A stretch of 64,000 nucleotides of DNA from Fasciola hepatica (GCA_948099385.1 CANUEZ040000129.1:6640501-6704500), one strand, 5' to 3'; shown: positions 33,174 through 45,689, counted from the first letter of the stretch. Notes: generated by a model not told the origin, from the letters alone. A program made the numbers and translations.

Positions 33174-33489
33174 CTGGGAGGGACCAAGGATTTCATACAA
33201 ACATTAGCAACTTGGTTTACTCCATCACCACACGATATTTTCCTTATTTTAAAAAAAATGAAACTAATGTAAAACGAACGAGAAATGCGAATCAATGGAA
33301 TGATTGGGTCTAAGCTGATTTAGCAAAAGTGGAGCAACATCATCATTTTGTTCACAGTTTAGCTATCTTCACGCAGCGACCAAGTGGAACTCTGGTACTG
33401 CCTACTAGGTGTAACCAATGCACGTAAATAATGCCTCGGAAAAGCAGGTTGCCTTCACAGAAAATTAGGTTATCCTCAAATCTGGGTGA

Positions 33490-34090
33490 TTTGACCTTAC
33501 AACCTCACAAGCGAGTCAGTTTCACTTTATTCAACCACTAACCTCGCACTTCTGTGCTCTGGTTTTGGTTGTTACCTTCCGGCATCGTCCAGTAAACAGC
33601 AGAGGGAATAGAAGCATAGTGATAAGGATCCAAAAAGTCAAAGTATCAAGCGGTAATCAAGACGACAAGATTAGAGTCCGAATGCAACTACGCCACTGGG
33701 CGCGACACCTAGACATATCACTGTCTCCTGCTATTTGATAGGCGGATCATATGGACCCCAACTTGGAAGTCTAACACGTCCTACTCGGTCAAGCCCATTG
33801 GTCAAGGTTTTCATACCTTTTTGCCATGTCATGGACTGACCACCTTGACCTACCTTCCAATCACTACCTGCTTTGCAGAGCAGCGTACGCCAAGGAAGTT
33901 TATCCGTGGGCATGTGTAACACGTCCCAACCACCTTAACCTGTTTAGATTCAGTACTTGATCGAGAGACTGACCTCTGGCTCCCAAAACCTCACAACTAA
34001 CCTCAGCATTACTGATACGGTGTTCCCACCATACTCGGACAATGCTACGAAGACATCGGTGCCCGAACACCGACAGCGAATGCACCCATC
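33490..34090 (-). mobile_element. RTE-like LINE, 3' end fragment
   Basis: Minus strand: HRCLRSIVRVWWEHRISNAEV then LNRLRWLGRVTHAHG (34070-33900) and MPTDKLPWRTLLCKAGSDW, MTWQKGMKTL and GLDRVGRVRLPSWGP (33920-33740). This is the C-terminal domain of the RTE family. The 3' untranslated region continues to about 33490 and matches 55080-55330. 5'-truncated and frameshifted. Confidence 0.8.
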
Positions 34091-34943
34091 AATCACGTAC
34101 CAGCCACACCGAAGAGAACTGGATATAATGGTAATGCCACAACAAGTCGACAGGTTCTTTGGAATTACGAAACGTTTTGTTCTCGCCTCGGTAGATGCAA
34201 CGTCTTTGGTAACACTCGATGGGAAGATTTACAACATTTTGACGTTATGCTATCAGACCGACAGTGATACCAGACAAGTAATCGCAGAAAAACGCGGTGG
34301 GTTTGTTAACATTAGATGCACTGTATGCTTTGCTCTCCCCAGCACCACTTCGATTCCAACCAGTACTATCATTATGATTTAAGTACGCGTCACTAATTCT
34401 CGAGGTACCATGATTCCCCGATATAGTAATTGATTCTTTCCTATCTAAGCCACGGAAACCACTGGCTGTCACCTTCAATGACGTTGTCCCTGCAGTGCTT
34501 TCACATGCGAGATCAACTAATCCAACCACACTCCTGGGCATCTCAACCAGCCCCAGTCTTGCGTCCTCAAGTTATGCAGTGGCTATGTTTTGCTTCTGAA
34601 AAGCGAACTATCGATCGCCTACTGAACCATTAGTAGTACTTGCAGTTCGTGTCACGTTTACTACGACGATCGAAGAGAACAACAGAGACGCCTTGACCCA
34701 CGCAGACTGTCGCAGTCTGTTGTACTTTTCCTGTTGAATTCAGCTCATCCGTGATGGGAGTACGCACTGCGAGATTTCGTGGGCGGAGGACGAGTGACCA
34801 ATGCCAAATCCATCACACATTTTTGGGGGAACGGTGCGAATGGTGCCTTCACTCAAAGTCAAAACGATACGGTATGCGACAGAAGTACATCATTTGCCGA
34901 GAAACCCATCCACCTTTCGAAATAATAAAAGTGTGGCACATTA

Positions 34944-35278
34944 CACCTTTTCCCATCAAGCTTTGGCCAAAATCTGCAATGCTTTAGCAACGACCCATCA
35001 TTCTTTAGCCTTGACGTACAACCTTTAGCCACGCCGCCACGAGCCAGTCAGATTAAAAGTATGGGATTATTATGATATCAAGAAATATTGGAACAATTTA
35101 TTTTTTAAATAAAAATTGGTGTTGCAAAACTGGTCGAATAAATGAGAAAATGTTACGATCGTATACTGCGCAGTTGACTGTGGTAACAGTATTAAATGCT
35201 ACACCGCAAATTGACTGGAGAGGGTTTAAATGATGTGCCCATGTCGTCGATCCATGTGGAACAGCCCGTAGGACTGTT
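34944..35278 (+). repeat. left terminal inverted repeat with phased CTTTAGC motifs
   Basis: Carries CTTTGGC at 34961 and CTTTAGC at 34982, 35003 and 35023, spaced 21, 21 and 20 bases, mirrored in the right repeat. Such helically phased subterminal motifs are usual for transposase binding. Confidence 0.85.
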
Positions 35279-35339
35279 GTATTGCTATTGAACTAGTTTT
35301 TAATGTGCTACAAAATATCAAGAACTTAAAGCAGCAAAA

Positions 35340-36200
35340 ATCTTACCGGTTTGAATCTATTGGATGCCTCTTACAGCGGACTGAAAAACGGACTTTACGG
35401 TGGGAGAAAACGTATTTCATTCCATAGCCCTCCGATGAATGGGCGCATTGTCAAACATAAATTCTACTGTAACACCAGTTTGCTCAGTGGCAACAAATGC
35501 TCAGGAACATGGAAGAAACTCATTAAAGATATGCCATGTTATCTTTGTATGACATTCATACTTCAGGATACCGGCGACAGATGAACGAGCTAATGTGTTC
35601 ACGCTAGGTCCTTTACCTCACGATAGACTTCGGATGGCTTCACTACCTATTTTTGAGCGCCCATAGCTACAACAACACCATATGTTGTAGTTGGTTTCGT
35701 CAATATACAACCCCATAACTGCAGTACCTGATCGTTGCAGCCAATCGGTATATTCTGCTCGTTTAGATTTGACTGCACCTGAGTTTCGTTCCACTGGTTG
35801 AACAGTCAGCTTCTTAATTGACTGGTGATGCCCATTCAGCAATCGATTAGTGGGTGACTTGCTGACTGTTGTGCTTAGAAAATCCTTCTCCATCCTCTCC
35901 TTCAACTGCCTCAATGTGCTTTTTGGTTTTCGTCTACCATTTCACACAAATGCCTGACAAATTCCCAGGTGGGAATGCCGATTCCCGATGTGTAGCTGCA
36001 AAAGCACGGCATGTTTTGATCGTTCAAATCATCTCTTCGTGCACACTTGATAGTCTTCCGTCGAACCTCAGCGCTAGTGGAACGATACGATCTTCTCTTC
36101 TCAACCAGATTAACGCTCACCATATTGTCAAGAGATGATGCGTACAGTGCCAGGTAAAATAGTGCAAATATTATCACAAACGGTCGCGGCGTGTTCATAT
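35340..36200 (-). pseudogene. IS630/Tc1-type DDE transposase, broken
   Basis: Minus-strand pieces in two frames. The N-terminal MVSVNLVEKRRSYRSTSAEV (about 36123) is followed by a helix-turn-helix-like region with a frameshift near 35915. Then KRAEYTDWLQRSG, LYIDETNYNIWCCCSYGRSK (first catalytic Asp; 35720-35670), a frameshift, and FMFDNAPIHRRA (second Asp; about 35465-35435). The expected PYSPxxNPIE block is not recognisable, so the catalytic triad is incomplete. RAEYxxWxxxxGxxxxxLYIDE is also present in the relic at 45.9 kb. Confidence 0.78.
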
Positions 36201-36504
36201 TGCCTGACTGCCTCCGAACGAAATATCAACCAATCGACAATGAGTCTCCTTATACAAGGGTAAAGTTTCACAAACAAGCAGTCCTGTAAAACAAATCCGT
36301 AGTGTAACAAACGGTACATTTGCAGACAAATATTGAGACTCAATATGATGGAAAAAATAAACGTGTGGTTGCTTATACTACTAGATATTTGGATACACTG
36401 ACAGTCCGGGGATAAAACACAAAGTCATTGTAAGTACACCGCCATCAATGTCATTCGTTCACTCATGCTGCAACAGCCGAAACCATTGCTATCACTTAAA
36501 ATGT

Positions 36505-36839
36505 AACAGTCCTACGGGCTGTTCCACATGGATCGACGTCATGGGCACATCATTTAAACCCTCTCCAGTCAATTTGCGGTGTAGCATTTAATACTGTTAC
36601 CACAGTCAACTGCGCAGTATACGATCGTAACATTTTCTCATTTATTCGACCAGTTTTGCAACACCAATTTTTATTTAAAAAATAAATTGTTCCAATATTT
36701 CTTGATATCATAATAATCCCATACTTTTAATCTGACTGGCTCGTGGCGGCGTGGCTAAAGGTTGTACGTCAAGGCTAAAGAATGATGGGTCGTTGCTAAA
36801 GCATTGCAGATTTTGGCTAAAGCTTGATGAGGATAGGTG
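36505..36839 (-). repeat. right terminal inverted repeat with four phased GCTAAAG motifs
   Basis: Reverse complement of 34944-35278. GCTAAAG lies at 36754, 36774, 36795 and 36816, spaced 20, 21 and 21 bases, that is about two helical turns. Confidence 0.88.
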
Positions 36840-36841
36840 TA

Positions 36842-37600
36842 ATGAAATCCTTCGCCGAAGTCAAAATGGTTTGTTGTGAATAGAACAGTGGGATCGCTCC
36901 CAGACGGTTACTCATGTTTAAGCCACTACAACATTTACCCGTTGAGTCATGCCCTTTATCAACCGTCTGACAGTGCTTGTGGCATACGGTCCTATTTCAT
37001 CTTGAAGCCAATTTTCAACTCCTCTAGAGATTTGTATTGCCGCCTTTGATCCACTTCCTTCCCAAACTGATCCCACAAAATTCGAATGGATTGAGATCCG
37101 AGGGTCGGGATGACCACGGAAACGTTATCGTACCGTAATGCATATGAAACTCGCATACGAGAAGGGAACGATATGCAGAAGCGTCTTCGTCCTGGAAAAT
37201 CGCTTTAGTAGTTGTGCCTAGCAGATGCAAGATGTATCAGGTCAGGACTTCGAGGCAACGTTGACCACCGGTGATACCGTCCAGAAATACCGGCTCTCCC
37301 CGGCCTTCCCACCAGATGGCTCCCAAAACAGGTAGTGTAACTCCATTGTGCTGCATTGTTGCTGTCATTATACTACTTTTATTAGTTTCAGAGATCTGTT
37401 TTCAAACACGCCTTCGATGATCATGTTTGAATAAGGAAAATGCTGACTCATCGTTCCGAATGATGGACTTTCATTGCTAAACCGATCAATCCGTCCTGAA
37501 AGACCAAAACACTTGGCGGTCTTGTGGCGTGACTTCTTTGATTCCCACCTTCTGACTGTAGGCTAAACGATCTTCTCTTCGGTAAGCATGGTGTGAACTC
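36842..37600 (-). pseudogene. Tc1-like transposase relic, interrupted by the TIR transposon
   Basis: Minus strand: SAFSLFKHDHRRRV (near 37440-37400), then IFQDEDASAYRSLLVCEFHM and TFPWSSRPSDLNPFEFCGIS near 37200-37060. These are the second catalytic Asp block and the SPDLNPIE block of Tc1-type transposases. The DNA matches the plus-strand copy at 49.6-50.55 kb over most of its length. Its 3' end reads GGATTTCATTA and stops at the TA flanking the TIR element, where the other copy continues ATTGGC, so the TIR element landed in it. Confidence 0.8.
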
Positions 37601-37639
37601 AAAAGAACGGATGGAAGTGTGGACAGTCACGCAGGAAAG

Positions 37640-38885
37640 TACACAGAAAAGCGTGTCTGAACTTCATAACAAATTCCATGCAATAGTGGAGCTCATGACA
37701 TAGAAGTACAGCTGTACTCGGCTTGTTGAGATAAATGAATAAACAGACGTTATGAAGCTTCAGGGCTCGACAAATAGTGTATAGCAAACTCATCCTTCGG
37801 AGCATTTTCGCTTCCACATCCTCGTTTCCTGCTCTAATTAACTGATAGTAAATAGTTTCGTTTTGAAATTCCGGATGCTGTATCATACCGTGCGTTTGGT
37901 TGTTCTGACCAAGTACGGTTTGCTAGAGAATAAAAAGGCGAAAAAATGAGGATTCCTAGTTTGAGGTAATCCTGCAGTCAGTCGTACATCTTTCAAACCG
38001 TTTTTTGAACGTATCAACAGGATAAATGATTCATATGTTGATGCCTGTGAAAAACTAGGTAGCTTCACATGGAGTTACGTATGGTTCACTTGAAGTAAGA
38101 ATGGTTTAAACTCAAATTAAAATGGCATAGTTGCTTGTCTTGGCATGATGATGAGTTTTCATTCCTCTGGTGTAAGAAGAACAATGAGCCGTTCTCAAAC
38201 AATCACCCCTATCCAGGAATGTTAGACGGCCCAAGGCTCCCCCAATACTAGCGAGTCACGCCCCACTTTTCGCACCCTTCACCCGACAACCCCTCTCCCA
38301 AGCAAGATGTAGTTATTGCGACACGTAAAAGTATACAGTAGCTGCATGGGTGAGTTCAGGTACAGACTCTCAGAGAACTTACACATGCCACATCGGACTA
38401 AAAGGATCCAAAATGTATTACATTGTTAGGGTCAATATTTACCTGTAAAACCGAACATGGTGGGGAATAGTAATGAACATTTCAACGGACTACTTATAGT
38501 GGCCGATGTGAGTCGGGTACGGGCTTTCTTTCCTTTAACCAGTGAACGGCACACTTGATACGCAGCTCATTGTCTTCGCCTTGTAGCTTGATTCTAGAAC
38601 TGATCCACTCCATCGGAAGACAAAAGTCTAGTCGATATCATAGAACCAAGCGACTGGTTCTTCCGAACCTAGTTCTTATCAGAAGTTGTCGTCAGTAGTA
38701 TTTTGCCTAAAATATGTGCTCTGAAAACAGCAAAGCAATTGTGAACGTTTCATGGCCAATAATAAACTGAATGGTCAAAAGGAATCAGACTCCACGAGGC
38801 AAAAATCAGAAGCGAACAAAATCTCGTAAGACGATTCGCCATAGGTGGACCGGGGAATGTCTTTGGATTCGAATCGCCAAACGGA
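37640..38885. other. intron sequence, nothing recognised
   Basis: Intron between the two halves of the second Tudor. No domain, RNA gene or repeat partner identified. Confidence 0.4.
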
Positions 38886-38891
38886 ACTCAC

Positions 38892-39010
38892 ATTCGGCGA
38901 AAACCATCAGATTCACGTCGGATCTCGTACGGTTTCATTGGATTATCTGTGTGCGCCGTGATCAGACAACTGCCTTGATACTCACAGCTGTCGTTCCAAT
39001 CCACGTAGAC
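38892..39010 (-). CDS. TP53BP1: 53BP1-like exon: second Tudor, first strands
   Basis: Very strong acceptor (CTCTCTCTCACTCTGTCCAG) and donor CGAAT|GTGAGT. Phase 0 start follows the phase 0 donor of exon 59667-59754, giving LPINTK then VYVDWNDSCEYQGSCLI, TAHTDNPMKPYEIRRESDGF and RR. This parallels the second Tudor of 53BP1 (VxxxxxDEYFSGxVxxxxxxxxYYSIxxxGxxRWxxRM) strand by strand. It ends with AT, completed to ATG (Met) by the next exon. Length 119 = 3x39 + 2. A 20.7-kb intron, the largest in the window, precedes it. Confidence 0.82.
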
Positions 39011-39529
39011 CTGGACAGAGTGAGAGAGAGAAAAAGAAAAGGAATGAAGGAGGATGAACATTGGGTTTCCCGATATTGTAACCACATAGAGGGAGCAAGA
39101 AAATTGCACAAATGAAGCTCAGTTGACGAACATAAAGAGGTTTGAACTTTATATTCTTAAATAAAAAGACGAAATGTGACCACGCTGAAGTTATTGTGCG
39201 TATAAACGGCTGTCAGTAATAAAAGTAACATTTTACTTGTTCTACATTATTCGACATGTTAATCACACGCGGTGGGGCCTTTGAAATTGGCCGCGCTTTT
39301 ATCCCGTCTTCCACCACTGGGATTATTAACAGAGCTTATACCACAAAAACAACTTTGTGTTCTCCAACCTTGGTTGCCATAACGGTCACTGTTTCATTAA
39401 GAAATTCTGAAGTATTCTTGTGAATTCATGAAATCCATGAAGTTCTCAATGTCACCACGAAAATTTATCGAGAATCCAGTCACAAACAGAACAAAGCGGA
39501 TTTACGCAAAACCTTTTGGAACATCGAAG

Positions 39530-39868
39530 AAATAGCGTGCTTGATGAAAAGCGGCTCTTCGGCGGCCGTGGCCCATGGCTTGCTTCTCTTGGGCGTCACT
39601 TCCCTTCGGCTGGTCCGATTGTCTCAGTTGACGGCTCGATCGGCAGCCCCTCACCTGGACTATCTTGCTGGTTGCCGGAGATCCCGCTGCTTCCTCTCTG
39701 GTAGTCCGTATGCCTCCTTTTGCCCGTTTCGGGACGCATCCGACAAATTCGCCGCCTGTTCTTCCGTCTGTGGCTCTCGTTTGGTTCGTCCGTTCGCCTT
39801 GATACTCACGCCGTTCCCTCGCCCCAGCATTCCCCGTTGCAATACGAGCAGATATCGCTTCACTGTTA
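39530..39868 (-). repeat. dispersed repeat with a conserved open frame, family shared with 10.66-11.06 kb
   Basis: The minus strand is open for about 110 codons and aligns with the minus-strand frame at 10658-11056: RATDGRTGGEF against RATAQRTYGEC, ATSKIVQVRGCRSSRQ against ATRKIAHARGYRLSRQ, and QSDQPKGS against QSDQPSGS. It abuts the 5' truncation point of the CR1 LINE. Function not recognised. Confidence 0.5.
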
Positions 39869-39869
39869 T

Positions 39870-42800
39870 TGAAAGCGTTTACGTTTCTCCCACATACCCC
39901 ATGAGTGTTTCAGAGGATTTCTTTGAGATCTTCTCTTCCAAACTTTTGAGCTACATTTATTGTTCTCTATGCTTTGTCTGTGGTGATTTCAACCATTTCC
40001 AGCTAGATTTCTTGACACCATTTGGTTTGAAAAAGGATGTAAACTTCCCAACTAGGATTGACGCCTACTTTCATTTGTGCTTCATAAACAGTCCCGATCT
40101 AGTTAGGACCACACGTAGATCTCCTCTGGGGACTTCGGATCACGCCACAATGTTGTTATCTCCAATGATTCATAGCTTAAGTACCCATAAAATTTTCACC
40201 CGATGTCATGACCTGAAAGGCGGAAAGCGTAAATATGATCCAGAAAACCCACAGATACTTTAAGCTATGATCGACCAGACTAACTTCGACATCTTCAACC
40301 ATCAAGACACTACTGCTTTGTGACCACCCGACCATTTGCTTGAATTTATGCTACGATGTGTTGCTCATGGAAGGCCTTATACAGCCGTTATAACCGATTC
40401 CCTCCCCGTCCCTCAAAAAATTGCGCCATACGGAAGAAATTGCTTACAAGAGTGGACTCACTGAACAGTGGGAGTCCTTTGTTTGTCAAATAAATCAGAA
40501 ATCCGCAGGCCTCATGGCATACGCAGTCGTGCGCTCCTAGCGAACATCAAGTGCCGAGATCTTTGGATGTCTATCAAACATCTGAGTGGTATCTCCACAA
40601 GAAACACATCTCAAAACGTTATTGGCGAAGATCTAAACCGCGATTTAAATAAGCAACCGCGTCCTTCGTTTCTGAGTTGTCCCAACGCGCTATCTTGTGT
40701 CAGCTTTACCAGCACCACTTTCCGCAATATATCCCTGTAAGCTGTTTAGAAAGAGCTGTCAAACCACAAGTGGAACTAATCCCATGGACCTAATAATCTT
40801 ACCACAGTTGTACCTAAGCAGTGTGCACAAATACTCACACCAGCAATAATGCAGTAATGAGATCAATGTTCGGATTGTAAAAAGATCGCTGACTGTTGGA
40901 GATCGGCTTCCATCACACATATGCTCGAGAAAGGAACGGCAAAATTCAACCCAATTTCCCGTGCGTTCATCGCATTAAACGTGTTTGAGAAGTTATTACT
41001 ACAAGGACTGTCCAATAATTTGACCCTGCTCATGGTCTACCTTGGGTGCTACTACCTCTTTGATGCATAATGTCTTGTCTTCGCTGAACAAGAAATCAAA
41101 AGCTGTGCGTCCTTGTTTCCTAGATTACAGTGACACATTTAAGTGCTGACAGACGAAAACTTCCCGACATTCTCTCAAATAACGGAATATAACCCTCACT
41201 CATTTGACTATGATGAGTATTTTTTCAATCGACAAAAGTTTGCAGTTTACGGAGGCAGAACCACTTCCATCTCTGTTTCAACCCAAGGCATCCTACAAGG
41301 CGCAATACTCCCCCCTTTTCTATTCTCAGCCTACACGTTCTCCATACATGTCAGTGACTGTTTTTTCATTATAAAGTATGCAGATGATGCTGCGGTCGGG
41401 TTATCCCATCCCGACGCATCAGCTACACTTGAACTCCAATGTGGTTTCTTAGATATTGATCATTCGTCCAAAGCTCATTGCCTAACCCTGAATCCCCGAA
41501 AATACTCACGTTATTTTTTCCTCTTCGCAAAGGTTTAAGTATGTGAAATTTTTTGAATCCTGTTCAAACATTCACGCGGGAAACACTCATTATGTTTGTT
41601 GTTGCTTGTCTTTTCACAAAAGTGAGGAGACTAACTACTACCTTCTGAGCCTGAAACCAGTGTCTGTACCCTTTTACTGCAGTCAATATTTGTCTTTGCA
41701 TGCATGTTACCTCACTGATTGCATCCTTCTTCCGTCTTCTTCCTTGGACTACAAGCTAAAGACTTCACCACAGTAAAAAGGTCTCTCAAGCACTTCACGT
41801 TCCAACATCATAAATTGCGCAAAAGATTCATCCACTTCACAAGGACCTCAGCATATGTGCTTCCTCTTCTTCCACCAACAATAATTAGAAAATGATTTAT
41901 GCACGCACGACTGCCTACCGGTCCTTCGTTGTCCCTTACCTTGCTCGATTCTACTGTAACCCAGCAAACATCGACACTGAAATTGGACAACTTTTATTAG
42001 CTTAGCTCCTCAATCACGCCTTATCACTGTATGTTTTGTAGGTGTAAATGTTGCTTTTCTTTTGTGTAATTGCTGTGAGTATAGCAGTGTACTGCTGAAT
42101 ACTCACCAACCAAGGTGCATAAAGCATATACTCGATCTGACTTGAATATTCTGTAGTAGGAATTCACAGGGAATGGCTCGCACAAACTGAGTTTGCGTAC
42201 ATGTTGACGAAACGCGAAGCAAATGCACCAGGAAAAAGTCACCTTTAAAAATCAAGAGTTTAATTGTGATGTCGCATTTTTTTAGCCTTTCGAATGAGGG
42301 GCATAGTCCAAGTACCCGATTCTCATGCTTAACCAAAAATCCCGGTCGACTGCCGTTGCTCTACTTGTGCCTTTCTACCTACTCTGGAGACCATCTCCAA
42401 TGATGCTCCCACCGATTGTGCTTCCTTTAACTCAGTAACTTGGATCACGTGGATCGCACGTGTATCCGACTCGCCTCAACTCCCATGTAATTATTTGTTT
42501 ATTCACTTCCACTGTCACACATTTTCTAACCTTTCTATGACAGTGTACATAGATGTTTTCTACTATTATCCCGTGCATGCGCTTGACCCGTTGTTGGTCT
42601 TATCTTCTCACATTGCGTTCTAGTAACCTCTGGTTTCCAACCCGTCATTGTTTGCGCATCATTTGATCATGCTGTCTCCTCCCGTTCATCGACCAATTGG
42701 TTTCCCGAATTCCTATCTGTCTAATCAAAATCCTTTATCGTGTTGATTCCACCCCCAACTGTTTTTCATGCCGTCTTTATTGTTTGTCCATTCGTAATCA

Positions 42801-43172
42801 TGTTCGTACATACATCCGGTCAGTGAACCTTTGAGTTTGTCAGGGACATCTTCGCTCTTCTCCTCCCCCACCCTGCCTTTGAGTACCCACGGCTTGAACT
42901 GTCATCGGCCGCCGGTCGTGATTGGTCATCCTTTCCGACCTATCCCACAACTGCCTGCTCCTTTATTTATTGTTTGACTTTGCTCTCGACCCCTTTTGAC
43001 GGGTGATCTGATGTCCATTGGTTGACTTGTATACTGTGGTCGGATTGCTCACATATTAAGGGATGTATTCACTATCGACTGACTATAATTCTTTCACAGT
43101 ACATGTAGTTTACCGAATTCGCGTTTCCTGATTAGGGATTCGGGGTTCGTTTTTTAAGAGACACTCAATCAT
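39870..43172 (+). mobile_element. CR1-like LINE, 5'-truncated, degenerate
   Basis: Plus strand. Endonuclease end: YVSPTYPMSVSEDFFEIF, LCFVCGDFNHFQLDFLTP, TRIDAYFHLCFINSP and SPLGTSDHATMLLSP (39890-40170). Reverse transcriptase, 41280-41400: QGILQGAILPPFLFSAYTFS and FIIKYADDAAVGLSHPDAS, with YADD intact and the GxxQGxxLxPxLF block typical of CR1/Jockey rather than RTE. A decayed C-terminal region and a long C/T-rich 3' untranslated region follow to about 43172, ending GGATTCGGGGTTCGTTTT and ACACTCAATCAT. The 3' end is shared with 53530-54270. Antisense to the host gene, in the 20.7-kb intron. Confidence 0.82.
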
Positions 43173-43728
43173 ATACAGAAAACACGAATAGCGAACAAGC
43201 TCGTTTTCGGTAACATCATCCTCGTGGCTAATACAATTACATTTATAGGTTAGAAATGCATAAATTATGAACAGTCTGTGTGCTAAAATTTGATTGGATG
43301 GTCATCAAAGTTGGTGTTGCGTAGTGAGGAAGGATAGGAGGGGAAATGTTGTTGTTTCATGGTTGGGAAAGGGGCCAGTGAACCAATGAACAAGGGTTTC
43401 GGGGATTATCAATTTCCGGTTTCAACCAAAGGGTCAACGTATGAGTCACACTGAGCTCCAGGTTCGGTCTCAGATCGCGGCCAGGGTAGTCTGAGTGCCT
43501 TAACGAAACGTTTCTGAGAACAAAGCGATGGACTGAATAATCTGATCGCCACAGCCTCTGCCGTTGCTAGATGTTGTTTTCGAGCGGCTTTCATAATTTA
43601 TGCATTTCTAACCTATAAATGTAACTGTATTAGCCACGAGGATGATGTTACCGAAAACGAGCTTGTTCGCTATTCGTACTTTCTATATATAATGAAATGG
43701 GATTATTCAGTGAAAGACACTCAATCAT
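43159..43728 (-). mobile_element. Penelope-like element, short, with inverted terminal repeats
   Basis: The 14-base direct repeat AGACACTCAATCAT at 43159-43172 and 43715-43728 looks like a target-site duplication. Inside, 43182-43265 and 43590-43680 are inverted copies of each other (GCGAACAAGCTCGTTTTCGG, ACCTATAAATGTAA and TGCATAAATTATGA blocks). The enclosed minus-strand frame 43409-43594 reads LATAEAVAIRLFSPSLCSQK and RFVKALRLPWP, the extreme C-terminus of the Penelope protein. It inserted at the very 3' end of the CR1 element. Confidence 0.82.
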
Positions 43729-43729
43729 T

Positions 43730-45685
43730 GGACCAAAGTTCGGTGCAACTCAAATGCCACGAGGAATCACTGCACTATCGAGAAAAACCGACGACAATAA
43801 CCCGGAGATCGGCGAAGAAACAAACAAAATCCTCATAAAATCGAGTCTAATGACGAGACGGACGATGGTGCATGGGGAATCTAACATCAAGAGCCCGTTC
43901 GGTATTTGCCACTAGGACATAAAAGGTAGAATCTCAAAGTTGGTCATTGTATTGTTTCTAGTACTGAGGACGACCGACAAATCCAGGCACGGAAAATGAA
44001 AACGAACACAAACAGCTGATTTGTGCTGTTTGAGGAAAGATACTGAACGATGTTGAATGATGTCAGTGCACATTCAATTGCACCACTGACTTCCTGAACC
44101 GCGTTACCCCAGTAACCCAGAGGCATTCTATGAGGTTGAAAGTAAATCTAAGTAACAAGATGACACGAAGTAGACTAACGAAAGTTGAATGCAGGTTTTT
44201 GAATGAAGATTCTAGCCCGTCCAAGTTTAGCTCCCTCACATAGAGAATGTTGTCGAAAAAACTAAGCAAGTGAACGTTATTCTGCTTTCCTACTGATTGC
44301 GAACACTTTCGAGGCCGTTTTCACGTGACACTGCAATATGGGAAGATAAGCAAAATGACCGATCCAAACAACGGTCGCGGCACGGATGCGGCCAAGAGAA
44401 ACCGTTACCATTTAATGTTTGCTTGGGTTATTTATCTCAATTACCCAATGCCTAACTACCACACAGCATCACTTCTCCAGTGTCCCATCGGACTCGGTCA
44501 CTATCCAGAAAAAAGCACCTGTGTTCCCCTCCAAACGACGAGATTCACTGCAACAAAGAAGAACTGGTTGTAATTCAATTCTGTCGACGCGTAGAAAATG
44601 GTTCAATAAGTCTGTGAAATCTCACAAACGTTGTCTGGAATGAGTTATCCTGTTCGGTTATTCCCACGATATTCCTGTTTGGGACACTTTTGTATAATAT
44701 GCAAGGTTCATTCAACTGAAAGTGAGCAAACCGACCAATAAGGTCCGAGGTACGAAAAAGCAACTGCTTGGAGACGAAATCTCCTCTTTCGCAAAATAAG
44801 TGAATCTCTGTCCGACTATCTTATCCAAATCCGACTATACTGGGGAAGGCAAAATCAACCGGACCAACTTGTGAAGTGCCTTCACAAAATAAAGCAAAAC
44901 TGTGTTCAGCATTGAATGTCACAAAGTCCCCCGATGGGATTATTACAACTCTGTTTAATTCGATTTCTCCACTTCATGAACCTTTTGCTGCATTACATTC
45001 TGACCAAATGCTCAAGGGGTTCATGTATTAGAAGCCCCTGGTGGGATACAAACTTACATGTGGACGCCAACCAAGCTGCAGTATCTTCTTATGCCCCACC
45101 AGCAGAGGCCACACAGAGAAAGCTTGTGACATTTTGCGGACAGTTACCATTGGTTAACCGCCTCAACCATAGTGGCATATGGTATACACCGGTAAGTTTG
45201 TGCTTTACTTGTCACCAGTGGGAGTTCTCTGTAAATACCCGGCCCCTCGACTTTTTAACTTTGTTGTTGTTGCGTTGGCACCATGCTTGTTCTCAAGCCG
45301 GCGTATAATATATACACATATATATCTGTTTTGGTGTACGTTATCAGTTTTCTGACTCGTTGCCACAATTGATCTATTGGAACCTTGAGTGGTTCTCGGC
45401 TCCAAGTACCAGGGTCTGGCTAACGGCTATCCTTAATTGTGCAGTGGGCCGTTGAGGCTTGTGGGATGTGCCCCGTGCGCAGTCATGAAATAGAATGAGT
45501 CAGAATCACTAGGCCAGAGGGTTTGGTGAGTTCTAATCATGCCAACCGATTCGTATTTGCGTCACTCAGCAATAGTGTTAAAGATTTTAGCTGACTGGCA
45601 GTGGGAGGGCTTCCGTCTGATGCTAATACGTCAATAATGTTCGCCTGTCAATGTGACCTGGACACTGATATGGTGAACAGTAATC
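43730..45685. other. intron sequence, nothing firmly recognised
   Basis: No domain recognised. Around 45200-45430 a T-rich stretch with GTTGTTGTTGCGTTGGCACC and a short TATATA run resembles retroelement untranslated sequence, but no partner copy is in the window. Confidence 0.35.
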
Positions 45686-45689
45686 CTAA

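Larger units (their letters stand above)
34942..36841 (-). mobile_element. DNA transposon with 335-bp terminal inverted repeats
   Basis: Terminal inverted repeats at 34944-35278 and 36505-36839, each exactly 335 bases and nearly identical (a handful of differences by eye). They start CACCTWTCC and are flanked on both sides by TA (34942-34943, 36840-36841), the Tc1/mariner/IS630-type duplication. The interior holds a damaged DDE transposase on the minus strand. Near identity of the repeats suggests a young insertion, whereas the transposase is already broken, so it was probably mobilised in trans. The right end interrupts a Tc1-like relic. Confidence 0.88.

Noticed and set aside
39541..40263. 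240-codon plus-strand frame taken as a single protein.
   Set aside because: Its first third overlaps a minus-strand coding repeat shared with 10.7 kb. Only the part after about 39870 is CR1 endonuclease.
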